Source: Clostridioides sp.
GTDB taxonomy: Bacteria > Bacillota > Clostridia > Peptostreptococcales > Peptostreptococcaceae
DNA length: 17,291 bases
Reading direction: 5' to 3'
Assembly: GCA_031272305.1 (NCBI GenBank)
Contig: JAISUA010000248.1
Span: 1 to 17,291, forward strand
Below the pieces are notes generated by a model, which was given only the letters and a program-made list of their open reading frames with translations, made no database searches and was not told where the DNA came from. This document shows positions 6,876-13,477 of this stretch, in pieces. The translations under genes were made by a program, and so were the position numbers. Each line of letters opens with the position of its first letter. Position 1 is the stretch's first letter.

Positions 6876-7760
6876 CTATTTGTTTGCTTTAGCTAGTTTT
6901 GAAAAAGATTTTCCTCTGTTTATAGCAAATTTTCCTGCCTTTTTGTAATTAAACTTAGTGACAGCTAGGAAAATAATTATTATTGCTGAAGTTATAAGTT
7001 TTAAATCTGATGGTAGCATACCACCTTGTATTGCGAAATATATACTAAATTCGTATATAATTGTACCTACGATTATTGCTGTAATGTCGCTTATCCAAAC
7101 TATTTTTTTGAACAATGTAAGACCAATTATTATAGATGCAATACCTAGCATAAGTGTTCCTGTTCCCATATTTACATCTGAGAACCCTTGGAATTGTGCT
7201 GTCAATCCACCTGCTAATGATATGATTGCGTTGGATAACATAAGTCCAAGAATTTTAATATTTCCTGTGTTTACTCCAAGAGATTTGATCATTTGTTCAT
7301 TGTCTCCGACACCTTTCAAAGCATATCCTAATCCTGTCTTTAGAAATAATTCTAAAAAGATTTTGCATAATAATACAAATAAAAGAGCTACTATTACAGG
7401 TGAAATATTTAAATTAAATAGATGTTTACAATCAAATAGTGGAATATTTGATTTTCCCATTATCCTAATATTTATTGAATAAAGCATTCCCATAACTAAT
7501 ATTCCTGAAAGAAGATTAGAAATTTTAAGTTTAACATGTAGTAGACCTGTTAGAAGGCCTGCTATAGCACCACCAATTATTGATAATAATATAGATATAT
7601 ACATAGGAACTGAATTTACAAGACAACTTGCAACTATACAAGCTCCTAGTGTATAACTTCCATCTGCAGTCATGTCTGGAAAATCTAAAATTTTATAAGT
7701 AATATAAACTCCTATCGCCATGATTGCTAAAATAAAACTTTGCGTTAAAATTGATAACAT
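6876..7760 (-). CDS. ABC transporter permease of the TrpXYZ-like importer
   Basis: A 294-residue integral membrane protein of the branched-chain-type (BPD_transp_2) permease family, with about eight to nine hydrophobic segments across its length. Characteristic parts are the N-terminal ILDFPDMTADGSYTLGAC, a hallmark of the permeases paired with TrpX-type binding proteins, and the mid-protein loop LGVNTGNIKILGL ahead of ANAIISLAGGL-like helices. The C-terminus is basic and cytoplasmic (FNYKKAGKFAINRG). ATG 7760 follows GGAGG. It is the first structural gene after the attenuator, with only about 20 nt between the second terminator and the start codon, so its expression depends directly on that switch. 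Substrate predicted as an aromatic amino acid, most likely tyrosine (inference). Confidence 0.9.
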   Translation of the reverse strand: MLSILTQSFILAIMAIGVYITYKILDFPDMTADGSYTLGACIVASCLVNSVPMYISILLSIIGGAIAGLLTGLLHVKLKISNLLSGILVMGMLYSINIRIMGKSNIPLFDCKHLFNLNISPVIVALLFVLLCKIFLELFLKTGLGYALKGVGDNEQMIKSLGVNTGNIKILGLMLSNAIISLAGGLTAQFQGFSDVNMGTGTLMLGIASIIIGLTLFKKIVWISDITAIIVGTIIYEFSIYFAIQGGMLPSDLKLITSAIIIIFLAVTKFNYKKAGKFAINRGKSFSKLAKANK

Positions 7761-7780
7761 AAAAAACCTCCATTAATATT

Positions 7781-7812
7781 AAAAAAGAGCCACATAGTTT
7801 TCTATGTGACTC
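7781..7812 (-). terminator. Second intrinsic terminator of the attenuator
   Basis: Minus-strand stem GAGTCACATAG / CTATGTGGCTC (plus 7802-7812 with 7787-7797), 11 pairs including one G-U, AAAA loop, then six T (plus 7781-7786). Its stem nearly repeats that of the first terminator 12 nt upstream in the transcript, and it ends 20 nt before the permease start codon. Confidence 0.9.
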
Positions 7813-7823
7813 AATTTAGAGTA

Positions 7824-7854
7824 CGAAAAAGCCACATAGACTTATCTATGTGGC
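7824..7854 (-). terminator. First intrinsic terminator of the attenuator
   Basis: Minus-strand stem GCCACATAGA / TCTATGTGGC (plus 7845-7854 with 7831-7840), ten perfect pairs with a 4-nt loop, then TTTTTCG (plus 7824-7830). The 5' arm can instead pair with the upstream segment at 7903-7911, which would abolish the terminator. Confidence 0.93.
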
Positions 7855-7962
7855 ATCTATATGTTATATGATAACGTACTTATCAGCAACACAATTTAAC
7901 CAACATAGATACAAACCTTCGTTTTTGCATGGTCTGTATCTATGTATTATCAGATACAAACC
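7843..7962 (-). promoter_or_regulatory. Ribosome-mediated attenuator: four mutually exclusive RNA pairings
   Basis: Segments in transcript order (plus coordinates): A 7952-7962, B 7931-7945, C 7903-7917, D 7843-7854, then the terminator 3' arm E 7831-7840. A and C share the identical 11-mer GGTTTGTATCT. B pairs with A (11 pairs, one G-U) or with C (15 pairs, one G-U, 13-nt loop). C also pairs with D through TATCTATGT/ACATAGATA (9 pairs, plus GG/CC past a bulged T). D pairs with E to form the terminator. A is 3 nt past the leader stop, so a ribosome finishing the peptide should cover A, favouring B:C and then D:E (off). A ribosome stalled on the Tyr codons leaves A free, favouring A:B and then C:D (on). 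A 6-bp hairpin (7869-7885) lies between C and D. Pairings are seen in sequence; the mechanism is inferred. Confidence 0.8.
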
Positions 7963-7965
7963 GAT

Positions 7966-8025
7966 CTAAAATTGGCTAAAATAATAATATTTATTTGTGT
8001 TGTTTAATAAGATATTCGTCTTCAT
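7966..8025 (-). CDS. Tyr-rich leader peptide of the importer operon
   Basis: A 19-codon ORF, MKTNILLNNTNKYYYFSQF, with three consecutive TAT (Tyr13-15) codons at 7981-7989, then a Phe codon, and a TAG stop at 7966-7968. TAAGGAG (plus 8034-8040) precedes the ATG by 8 nt, a better SD than several structural genes here have. It lies about 73 nt after the predicted transcription start and directly before the hairpin chain. The run of one amino acid just before alternative hairpins is the standard signature of ribosome-mediated attenuation. The peptide itself probably has no function beyond sensing charged tRNA-Tyr (and perhaps tRNA-Phe). Confidence 0.85.
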   Translation of the reverse strand: MKTNILLNNTNKYYYFSQF

Positions 8026-8069
8026 ATTAATTACTCCTTATAAATTATTTTATTTGAATTTTTTAACTT

Positions 8070-8095
8070 GTTGAAATCTATTCATTGTTTTCAAC
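8070..8095 (-). other. 5'-end hairpin of the importer leader RNA
   Basis: On the minus strand GTTGAAA and TTTCAAC (plus 8089-8095 and 8070-8076) form a 7-bp stem with a 12-nt loop. It falls within the first 30 nt of the predicted transcript. It may protect the 5' end; it cannot pair with the attenuator segments downstream. Confidence 0.4.
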
Positions 8096-8104
8096 TTGTT
8101 AATT

Positions 8105-8133
8105 AGTATAAAATATTTCAAAAAAGATGTCAA
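8105..8133 (-). promoter_or_regulatory. Consensus sigma-A promoter of the importer operon
   Basis: On the minus strand a perfect -35 TTGACA (plus 8128-8133), a 17-bp spacer and -10 TATACT (plus 8105-8110). Transcription should start near 8098, giving a leader of about 340 nt before the permease start at 7760. A promoter this strong fits control by attenuation and not initiation. Confidence 0.88.
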
Positions 8134-8470
8134 TAGTAATTTTGAAAAAAATTTTGCTAAAATAATAAACGAACTTCTAAGAAGCTTGATATTTCAATAT
8201 ATTTTTAGGTAAAAATATTTAATATAAATTTTTGTTTTTTTTTCAAAGACAGATTGATATTATTTATAATATTTTATTTAATCTTGAGTAAACAGAAAGT
8301 AATAAGTAGAGAATAATTTAAAAAAGAATAAAAAATAAGTTCAAAAATAATAGAAAATAAATTTATAAATTGATATAAAAAATAAATTCAAAAATAATAT
8401 TATGAAATTTTTTATTGAAATAATATTTATAGGTAAAAAAACAAAATATCAACAAACTTTTTAGAATATA
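8134..8470. other. AT-rich gene-free region between divergent promoters
   Basis: No credible ORF or RNA gene is seen. It holds a 22-bp direct repeat, AAAAAATAAGTTCAAAAATA plus AT, at 8330-8351 and 8377-8398 with one mismatch (period 47), and a short dyad CTTCTAAGAAG near 8175. The rest is A/T runs. It separates the importer promoter from the NfeD/SPFH promoter. Confidence 0.6.
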
Positions 8471-8479
8471 TGATATAAT
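8471..8479 (+). promoter_or_regulatory. Extended -10 promoter for the NfeD/SPFH operon
   Basis: TGATATAAT: a perfect -10 TATAAT (8474-8479) preceded by the extended TG element. No good -35 lies 17 bp upstream, which is usual for extended -10 promoters. It is 58 nt before the NfeD start codon. Confidence 0.65.
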
Positions 8480-8536
8480 TTTATTAAAATCGAATTTTAA
8501 ATTGATTTCTTGAATATAGTTTGTTAGGGAGTGATT

Positions 8537-8983
8537 ATGATGGATTTTATGAAAATAATTTGGATTATTGTAGGTGTAGCATTTGCGATTGCAGAACTAA
8601 TTGTACCAAGTTTAACTATGATTTGGTTCAGTGTAGGAGCATTGATTGCACTTATTTTAAGTTTTGTAGTAGACAATGTATTTGCACAATTAGCTATTTT
8701 TTCAATTGTATCAGTTCCACTATTTATTCTTGCAACAAAATATTTTGTAAAAAAAGATGAAAATTATACTTACAATACGAATTTGCAAGCAGTTATTAAT
8801 AAAAGAGGTATTGTCAAATTTGATATATTGCCTAACAAGCCAGGAATCGTAGTTGTCGATAGAGAAGAGTGGACTTCTGTATCTGTAGACAACAAAGAGA
8901 TATTAGCTGGACAAATGGTAGAAGTGTTAAGAATAGAAGGAGTAAAATTAGTTGTAAAAAAATTAGATTATTTATCTGAATAA
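8537..8983 (+). CDS. NfeD-family membrane protein with C-terminal OB fold
   Basis: A short-form NfeD protein of about 148 residues: two to three N-terminal helices (about residues 7-70) with AIAELIVPSLTMIWFSVGAL, then a soluble OB-fold domain (about 80-145) ending in AGQMVEVLRIEGVKLVVKKL. Short NfeD proteins are encoded next to SPFH proteins and are thought to assemble with them in membrane microdomains; the pairing is kept here, with the SPFH gene 20 nt downstream. AGGGAG (8526-8531) allows starts at ATG 8537 or 8540; GTG 8531 overlaps the SD and is unlikely. The biochemical role of the family is not well defined. Confidence 0.88.
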   Translation: MMDFMKIIWIIVGVAFAIAELIVPSLTMIWFSVGALIALILSFVVDNVFAQLAIFSIVSVPLFILATKYFVKKDENYTYNTNLQAVINKRGIVKFDILPNKPGIVVVDREEWTSVSVDNKEILAGQMVEVLRIEGVKLVVKKLDYLSE

Positions 8984-9003
8984 AAATATGAGGAGGACTA
9001 GAA

Positions 9004-10032
9004 ATGTTTGGTTTATCGGTAGTTTTAATTTTAATTATATTGGTAGTAGCTATTTTGATAGCACTTTCATGCGTAAAGGTCATTAAACAATCAAAAATGG
9101 GGATTGTCATGCGTCTTGGAAAATTTCACAAGAAAGCAGACACAGGGGTACATTTTCTTGTGCCATTTTTAGATAAACTTGCATATGTGATAGATTTGAG
9201 AGAGATTGTTATGGATTTTCCACCACAACCAGTTATAACAAAAGATAACGTTACTATGCAAATTGATACCGTTGTTTATTACAAAGTTACAGATCCTGTA
9301 GGTTATGTTTTTGAAATAGCCAATCCAATATCAGCAATCGAAAATCTATCAGCAACAACTCTTAGAAATATAATAGGGGAGCTTGATCTTGATGAAACAC
9401 TTACTTCAAGAGATATAATAAATGCAAAAATGAGATCAATCTTAGACGAAGCTACAGACAAATGGGGTATAAAAGTAAATAGAGTTGAACTAAAAAATAT
9501 TATGCCTCCTAATGATATTCAAGTAGCTATGGAAAAGCAAATGAGAGCAGAAAGAGAAAGAAGAGAAGCTATCTTGCAAGCTGAAGGAAACAAATCTTCA
9601 GAGATACTTAGAGCAGAAGGTGAAAAACAATCAGCTATACTTAGAGCAGAAGCAAAAAAAGAAGCTATGATTAGAGAAGCAGAAGGTAAAAAAGAGTCAG
9701 CTGTACTTGTTGCAGAAGGTGAAGCAGAAGCGATAAGACAAGTTGCTATTGCAAAAGCACAAGGGGAAGCTGAGATGATAATTAGAACTCAAAATGCAAA
9801 TGCAGAATCGCTTAGAAAAGTATTCCTTGCAATGAAAGAATCAAACATAGACGAAAATATGCTTGCACTTAAAGCTATGGAATCACTTGCAAAGTTAAGT
9901 GAAAGTGAATCTACAAAATTGGTACTTCCTTCTGATACAGTGAGCCTTCTAGGAACATTTAAAGCATTAAAAGAAGTAACAAAAGATGATGAAAAAAAAT
10001 GTGATAATAAGAAAGAAAAAGACGTACAATAA
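9004..10032 (+). CDS. SPFH/stomatin-like (QmcA-type) membrane scaffold protein
   Basis: A 342-residue protein with an N-terminal hairpin or helix (residues 3-25), an SPFH/Band 7 domain (about 25-185) including GIVMRLGKFHKKADTGVHFLVP-like start elements, DVVYYKVTDPV-like strands and NIMPPNDIQVAMEKQM, then a long coiled coil. Residues 194-248 form five consecutive 11-residue repeats, each opening with Glu-Gly or Glu-Ala and closing in Ala. A short helix around 275-300 and a charged Lys/Asp/Glu tail follow. Family members oligomerise into membrane cages and organise proteases or lipids. GAGGAGG lies 8 nt before the ATG. Co-transcription with the NfeD gene is likely. Confidence 0.92.
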   Translation: MFGLSVVLILIILVVAILIALSCVKVIKQSKMGIVMRLGKFHKKADTGVHFLVPFLDKLAYVIDLREIVMDFPPQPVITKDNVTMQIDTVVYYKVTDPVGYVFEIANPISAIENLSATTLRNIIGELDLDETLTSRDIINAKMRSILDEATDKWGIKVNRVELKNIMPPNDIQVAMEKQMRAERERREAILQAEGNKSSEILRAEGEKQSAILRAEAKKEAMIREAEGKKESAVLVAEGEAEAIRQVAIAKAQGEAEMIIRTQNANAESLRKVFLAMKESNIDENMLALKAMESLAKLSESESTKLVLPSDTVSLLGTFKALKEVTKDDEKKCDNKKEKDVQ

Positions 10033-10066
10033 ATGCGATAAGTAAGAAATAAAAAGATGCATAATA

Positions 10067-10149
10067 AAAAGCTGATGAATGTTGTTTATAAGATTGATTC
10101 ATACTAAACTAAGTAAGTAATCAATCTAAAAACAATTTCATCAGCTTTT
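10067..10149. terminator. Large two-way terminator hairpin between convergent operons
   Basis: Three stacked stems: AAAAGCTGATGAA (10067-10079) with TTCATCAGCTTTT (10137-10149), TTGTTT (10082-10087) with AAACAA (10130-10135), and AGATTGATT (10091-10099) with AATCAATCT (10119-10127). T-rich tracts follow on both strands (TTTTATTAT and TTTTTATT). It lies between the SPFH gene and the convergent MFS gene, so it probably ends both. Confidence 0.75.
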
Positions 10150-10240
10150 ATTATAATGTTCATATAAGAAAATTTAATAGGAACATTTGTTTAATAATAA
10201 TTTTTATAAATAATTTATATAAAATTCATTTCAAAAATTT

Positions 10241-11500
10241 CTACATATATTTTCTTGAACCAATTTTTGCATATACCCAACCAAACATAGTGATTGCAGC
10301 AAGTACGATAACTATAACCCAAGCAGAATTGTATGATCCAGTAGTATCATAAAGTCTAGCTGCCATTATAGAACCTAGCGCCATACCAATTTGCATAATA
10401 GAATTTGTTATTCCGTATGCTTCACCATATTTCTTACTTCCAAATACTTCAGAAACAATAAGTGTTGGTGAAACTGTACCTACGGCAGCTCCTAATCCAA
10501 ATAGTATTGCCATTGCATATAGCATAGTGATATTATGTCCAAATAGCATGCATATAAAAGCTAAAATGAAGCATCCACATCCATATATTGAACTTATTAC
10601 TACACCAAATTTATCGTTGATCCATCCTAATAGAAGTTTACCAAACATACCTACGAATGAATATACAGATATTATAGTTGCTTGTACAATTGCACCATGC
10701 ATTTCTTCGATAGCAGGTGGGAATTGTCCTGTAGAAGCTGAGTTCATAAGTCCATTTGTAAACATTGCAAGGCAAAGCATAATAAAAAATAATTTTCCAT
10801 AAGATTCTTTTACTGATAATTTAACGCCTAAGTGTTCTTCACTATTAGATTGTTGAACATTATTGTCTTCTGAATCAGCACCGTATGGTTTTAAACCGAT
10901 ATCTTCAGGATGTTTTTTAAGAACGAATAGAGATACAGGAAGGCATATAACAAGAACAACACAAGCCATGATAAGATAAGTTGTTCTCCAACCAGATTGT
11001 CCAAGTAAATGAGTAACTATTGGACTAAAAACTAAACCTCCTACACCTATTCCAGACATTGCTATACTCATAGCAAGACCTCTTTTTTTAACGAACCAAT
11101 TTGTAATAACCATTGATACTGGAATAAACGTACAATGTATATAAAAAACACCTATAAAGAATGATGAAATATATAGATGTATTACATTTTGGGCAAGAGC
11201 GTAAGAAGCATAAGCTAGAACAAATCCTATTATACTTATACTTTGTACAACTTTCATATTTTTCTTAACTAAAAGTTTGGCTGCGAAAGGTGATAAGAAA
11301 ATTCCTAAGGCTTGAAGTATAGTGTTTGAAAATGTAAATGCACTTCTTGAAATATTCATTTCTGTTGTTATAGCGATAAGAAATTTACTAGATAAAGACA
11401 TTACTAAAGGTACTATACACATTGTTAGTAAAGCACAACCTATAACAACGTACCATCCATAAAATATTTTGCTTTGTTTCGTATTTTGTTGCTGATTCAT
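10241..11500 (-). CDS. MFS transporter, oxalate/formate antiporter (OFA)-like
   Basis: A 419-residue major facilitator with about twelve hydrophobic segments in two six-helix halves and a hydrophilic central loop (about residues 200-225, GADSEDNNVQQSNSEEH). The opening FYGWYVVIGCALL and the segment GLAMSIAMSGIGVGGLVFSP are typical of the OFA/MCT-like branch that moves monocarboxylates and other organic anions. AGGAGGAAA precedes the ATG by about 9 nt. It lies downstream of the M20D hydrolase gene on the same strand, suggesting that the transported compound is the hydrolase's substrate or product. The substrate cannot be deduced. A strong hairpin lies just upstream, so it may be partly uncoupled from the hydrolase gene. 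Confidence 0.88.
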   Translation of the reverse strand: MNQQQNTKQSKIFYGWYVVIGCALLTMCIVPLVMSLSSKFLIAITTEMNISRSAFTFSNTILQALGIFLSPFAAKLLVKKNMKVVQSISIIGFVLAYASYALAQNVIHLYISSFFIGVFYIHCTFIPVSMVITNWFVKKRGLAMSIAMSGIGVGGLVFSPIVTHLLGQSGWRTTYLIMACVVLVICLPVSLFVLKKHPEDIGLKPYGADSEDNNVQQSNSEEHLGVKLSVKESYGKLFFIMLCLAMFTNGLMNSASTGQFPPAIEEMHGAIVQATIISVYSFVGMFGKLLLGWINDKFGVVISSIYGCGCFILAFICMLFGHNITMLYAMAILFGLGAAVGTVSPTLIVSEVFGSKKYGEAYGITNSIMQIGMALGSIMAARLYDTTGSYNSAWVIVIVLAAITMFGWVYAKIGSRKYM

Positions 11501-11543
11501 TTCTTTTGTTTCCTCCTAAATCTTGTGATACTATTTTTCCCAT

Positions 11544-11578
11544 AAAAATAACTAGTACTAGTAGTATTAGTTATTTTT
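11544..11578. terminator. Hairpin upstream of the MFS gene
   Basis: AAAAATAACTAGTAC (11544-11558) pairs with GTATTAGTTATTTTT (11564-11578), 15 pairs with one G-T and a 5-nt loop. T runs occur on both strands. The embedded ACTAGTACTAGT (11551-11562) is a perfect palindrome. On the minus strand it sits 44 nt before the MFS start codon and after the M20D gene. It may terminate the hydrolase transcript, attenuate the MFS gene or serve as an operator. Confidence 0.6.
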
Positions 11579-11660
11579 AAATTTTTATTTAATTTTTTAT
11601 TTAATTTTTTGTAGCTAAAAGTATTTTGCGTAAACTTATTGTAAAGACTTTGAAAAATGC

Positions 11661-11714
11661 AGGTGTCTCTAATACAAATAAAAATGTAGGTGAGTCTAAT
11701 ACAAATAAAAGTTC
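11661..11714. repeat. 27-bp direct repeat, two copies
   Basis: AGGTG(T/A)(C/G)TCTAATACAAATAAAA occurs at 11661 and 11688 with a period of 27 bp and a few differences. It lies in the 333-bp spacer between the M20D and MFS genes. No coding role is seen. Confidence 0.7.
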
Positions 11715-11774
11715 ACACAAAAGTTTAGCTACTATAAAATTAAAAATAAATTTCTATTTAGTTTAAAAATAATT

Positions 11775-11830
11775 TCTTAGTTCTAAAAATATTCTTAGTT
11801 ATAAAAATATTTTTTTAGTGCTAAAATAAT
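11775..11830. repeat. 18-bp tandem repeat, three copies
   Basis: TCTTAGTTCTAAAAATAT (11775-11792) and TCTTAGTTATAAAAATAT (11793-11810) differ at one base; a degenerate third copy follows at 11813-11830. The array abuts the 3' end of the M20D gene. Together with the hairpin and the 27-bp repeat it accounts for most of the recognisable structure in this gene-free stretch. Confidence 0.65.
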
Positions 11831-11833
11831 TTT

Positions 11834-13009
11834 TTATTTATTTTTATTTAAGAATTCGTATGCTATTTTTGCGAAAAGAGCAGTTCCTATAACTAAGCAG
11901 TCTTCGTTGAAAATTACGTTTGCATTATGGTTAGGGAATACTTTTTCTTTTTCAGCAGGTGCTGCACCTATAAGTAAAAATGCTGATGGAACTAATTTAG
12001 CAACCCTAGCGTAGTCATCAGAAGCTGTTAAAATATATTCTTCATTTAGAGTGATGTCTGTTCCTAAAGTTGTTAAACATTCTTTTGCTAAATCCATCAT
12101 TTCTGGATCTGCATATATAGCAGGAGTTTCTGATAATACTTCAAATTTAGCTGAAGTTCCGAATGCTTTAGCTGTAAAATCTACGATTTCATTAACTCTT
12201 TTTAAAATTTTAGCTCTAAGTTCTTCGTTGTAACATCTAATTGTACCATTCATTGTAGCTTCTCCTGGTATAATATTGCCAGCAGTACCAGCGTGGAATT
12301 GACCTATAGTTATTACAACAGTTTCAGCTGCAGGTATTTCTCTAGCTATTATTTCTTGAAGAGCAATATGAATATGTGCAGCAACGTTTATAGGATCTAT
12401 ACCATTTTGAGGTTGAGCACCATGGCATTCTTTACCATCTACTGTTATTTTAAATATATCTGATGAAGATGAAGAATATCCAGTTTTGCAACCAATTGTA
12501 CCAACAGGCATATCAGTCATTACGTGCATATCAACTCCAGCATCTACCTTTGGATTTTCAAGTAGTCCTCCATCTAACATTGCTTGTGAACCTGTGATAG
12601 CTTCTTCAGCAGGTTGGAACATAAGCTTAACGTTTCCATGTAGTTGATCTTTCATACCAACTAATATTTTTGCTGCACCAAGTAATGTTGCAGTGTGTAA
12701 ATCATGACCACAAGTATGTGCATAATTTGTTTGTGATTTGAAATCTAAGTCACAAAGTTCATTCATTGGTAGAGCGTCCATATCAGCTCTCAAAAGAATT
12801 GTTTTACCTGGATGAGCCCCTTCAATAGTAGAAACTAAACCACATTTAGAAATTTCTTGACAAGTAAGACCGATTTCTTCTAGTTTACTTTTTACAAAAG
12901 CTGTTGTAACAGGTAAATCATCACCAAGTTCAGGGTTTTGATGAAGATATCTTCTATTTGCGATAACTTCATCTTTAATATCGTTTGCATAATCTACAAA
13001 AGTTTTCAT
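11834..13009 (-). CDS. M20D-family metallo-amidohydrolase (hippurate hydrolase/N-acyl amino acid deacylase-like)
   Basis: A 391-residue cytoplasmic zinc/manganese peptidase-fold enzyme that hydrolyses an amide bond of N-acyl amino acids or similar small conjugates. The N-terminus has RRYLHQNPELG, then LLRADMDALPM and the metal site HTCGHD (Cys100, His102), Glu135/Glu136 in FQPAEE, His162 in DMHVMTDMP, and His196 in the lid-domain motif ECHGAQP. A C-terminal ligand His lies in FPNHNANVIFNED. Length and motif order match M20D (IAA-amino acid hydrolase/hippuricase). AAAGGAGAG is close to ATG 13009. The MFS gene follows on the same strand, consistent with uptake then hydrolysis, or export of a product. 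The exact substrate is unknown. Confidence 0.92.
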   Translation of the reverse strand: MKTFVDYANDIKDEVIANRRYLHQNPELGDDLPVTTAFVKSKLEEIGLTCQEISKCGLVSTIEGAHPGKTILLRADMDALPMNELCDLDFKSQTNYAHTCGHDLHTATLLGAAKILVGMKDQLHGNVKLMFQPAEEAITGSQAMLDGGLLENPKVDAGVDMHVMTDMPVGTIGCKTGYSSSSSDIFKITVDGKECHGAQPQNGIDPINVAAHIHIALQEIIAREIPAAETVVITIGQFHAGTAGNIIPGEATMNGTIRCYNEELRAKILKRVNEIVDFTAKAFGTSAKFEVLSETPAIYADPEMMDLAKECLTTLGTDITLNEEYILTASDDYARVAKLVPSAFLLIGAAPAEKEKVFPNHNANVIFNEDCLVIGTALFAKIAYEFLNKNK

Positions 13010-13104
13010 TTAAAAATCTCTCCTTTCAATGATAAAATGATAATTATTTAATTTGAATTTTCAAACATAATTTTTTGTAAATAAGATGTTTATGCTTCAT
13101 ATAT

Positions 13105-13133
13105 ATTTTATAATTTAATAATAAAAATATCAA
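13105..13133 (-). promoter_or_regulatory. Possible promoter of the M20D/MFS genes
   Basis: On the minus strand TTGATA (plus 13128-13133), a 17-bp spacer and TAAAAT (plus 13105-13110). Each hexamer differs from consensus at one base. It is about 95 nt upstream of ATG 13009. Base composition makes chance matches likely here. Confidence 0.4.
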
Positions 13134-13415
13134 AAAATAAATTTTAATATTATCTCATTTTTTTTGAAATTTTATAAAATGGTACAAAAAATATTAGGCC
13201 AATTATACCAAAAGAACAAAAAAACAATTAATAAATTAAAAAATACAAATAAATTTTGTATCATAAGCACAAATAACCTGTAAAAATTATCAGAAAACGA
13301 TTTCGAAATATATTTTTTATAATAACTAATACAAGAAAATCATTGTGATAATACAAGAAAATTAATTATGAAAACATAGTTTTGATTCTGTTTTTAAATT
13401 CAAACATAATACAAT
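13134..13415. other. AT-rich gene-free stretch upstream of the M20D gene
   Basis: I see no gene, RNA or clear repeat here. It contains homopolymer A/T runs and a GGTAC...ATACC dyad (near 13181-13209) too weak to call. The plus strand has no ORF with a ribosome site. Confidence 0.5.
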
Positions 13416-13465
13416 GAAAAAAATATACTTCTCTTATAAATATGCCTATTATAAGGGAAGTATAT
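13416..13465 (-). terminator. Terminator of the cell-wall-binding protein gene
   Basis: ATATACTTCTCTTATA (13423-13438) pairs with TATAAGGGAAGTATAT (13450-13465), 16 pairs with one G-T and an 11-nt loop. On the minus strand a run of seven T follows (plus 13417-13423). It begins 13 nt after the stop codon of the gene at 13478. Confidence 0.88.
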
Positions 13466-13477
13466 TCATCATTTATA

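Noticed and set aside
6184..7482. Plus-strand frames inside the importer genes
   Set aside because: They mirror the minus-strand ATPase and permease, lack ribosome sites and show no recognisable motifs.
7763..8098. T-box riboswitch in the importer leader
   Set aside because: The near-invariant T-box antiterminator sequence (AGGGTGGNACCGCG type) is absent on the minus strand. The leader instead has an SD-equipped ORF with a Tyr run and simple alternative hairpins.
8521..8760. Alternative 79-codon frame over the NfeD gene
   Set aside because: It starts inside the SD region in a different frame; its Cys/Tyr-rich composition is typical of an out-of-frame read, while the NfeD frame has clear helices and an OB fold.
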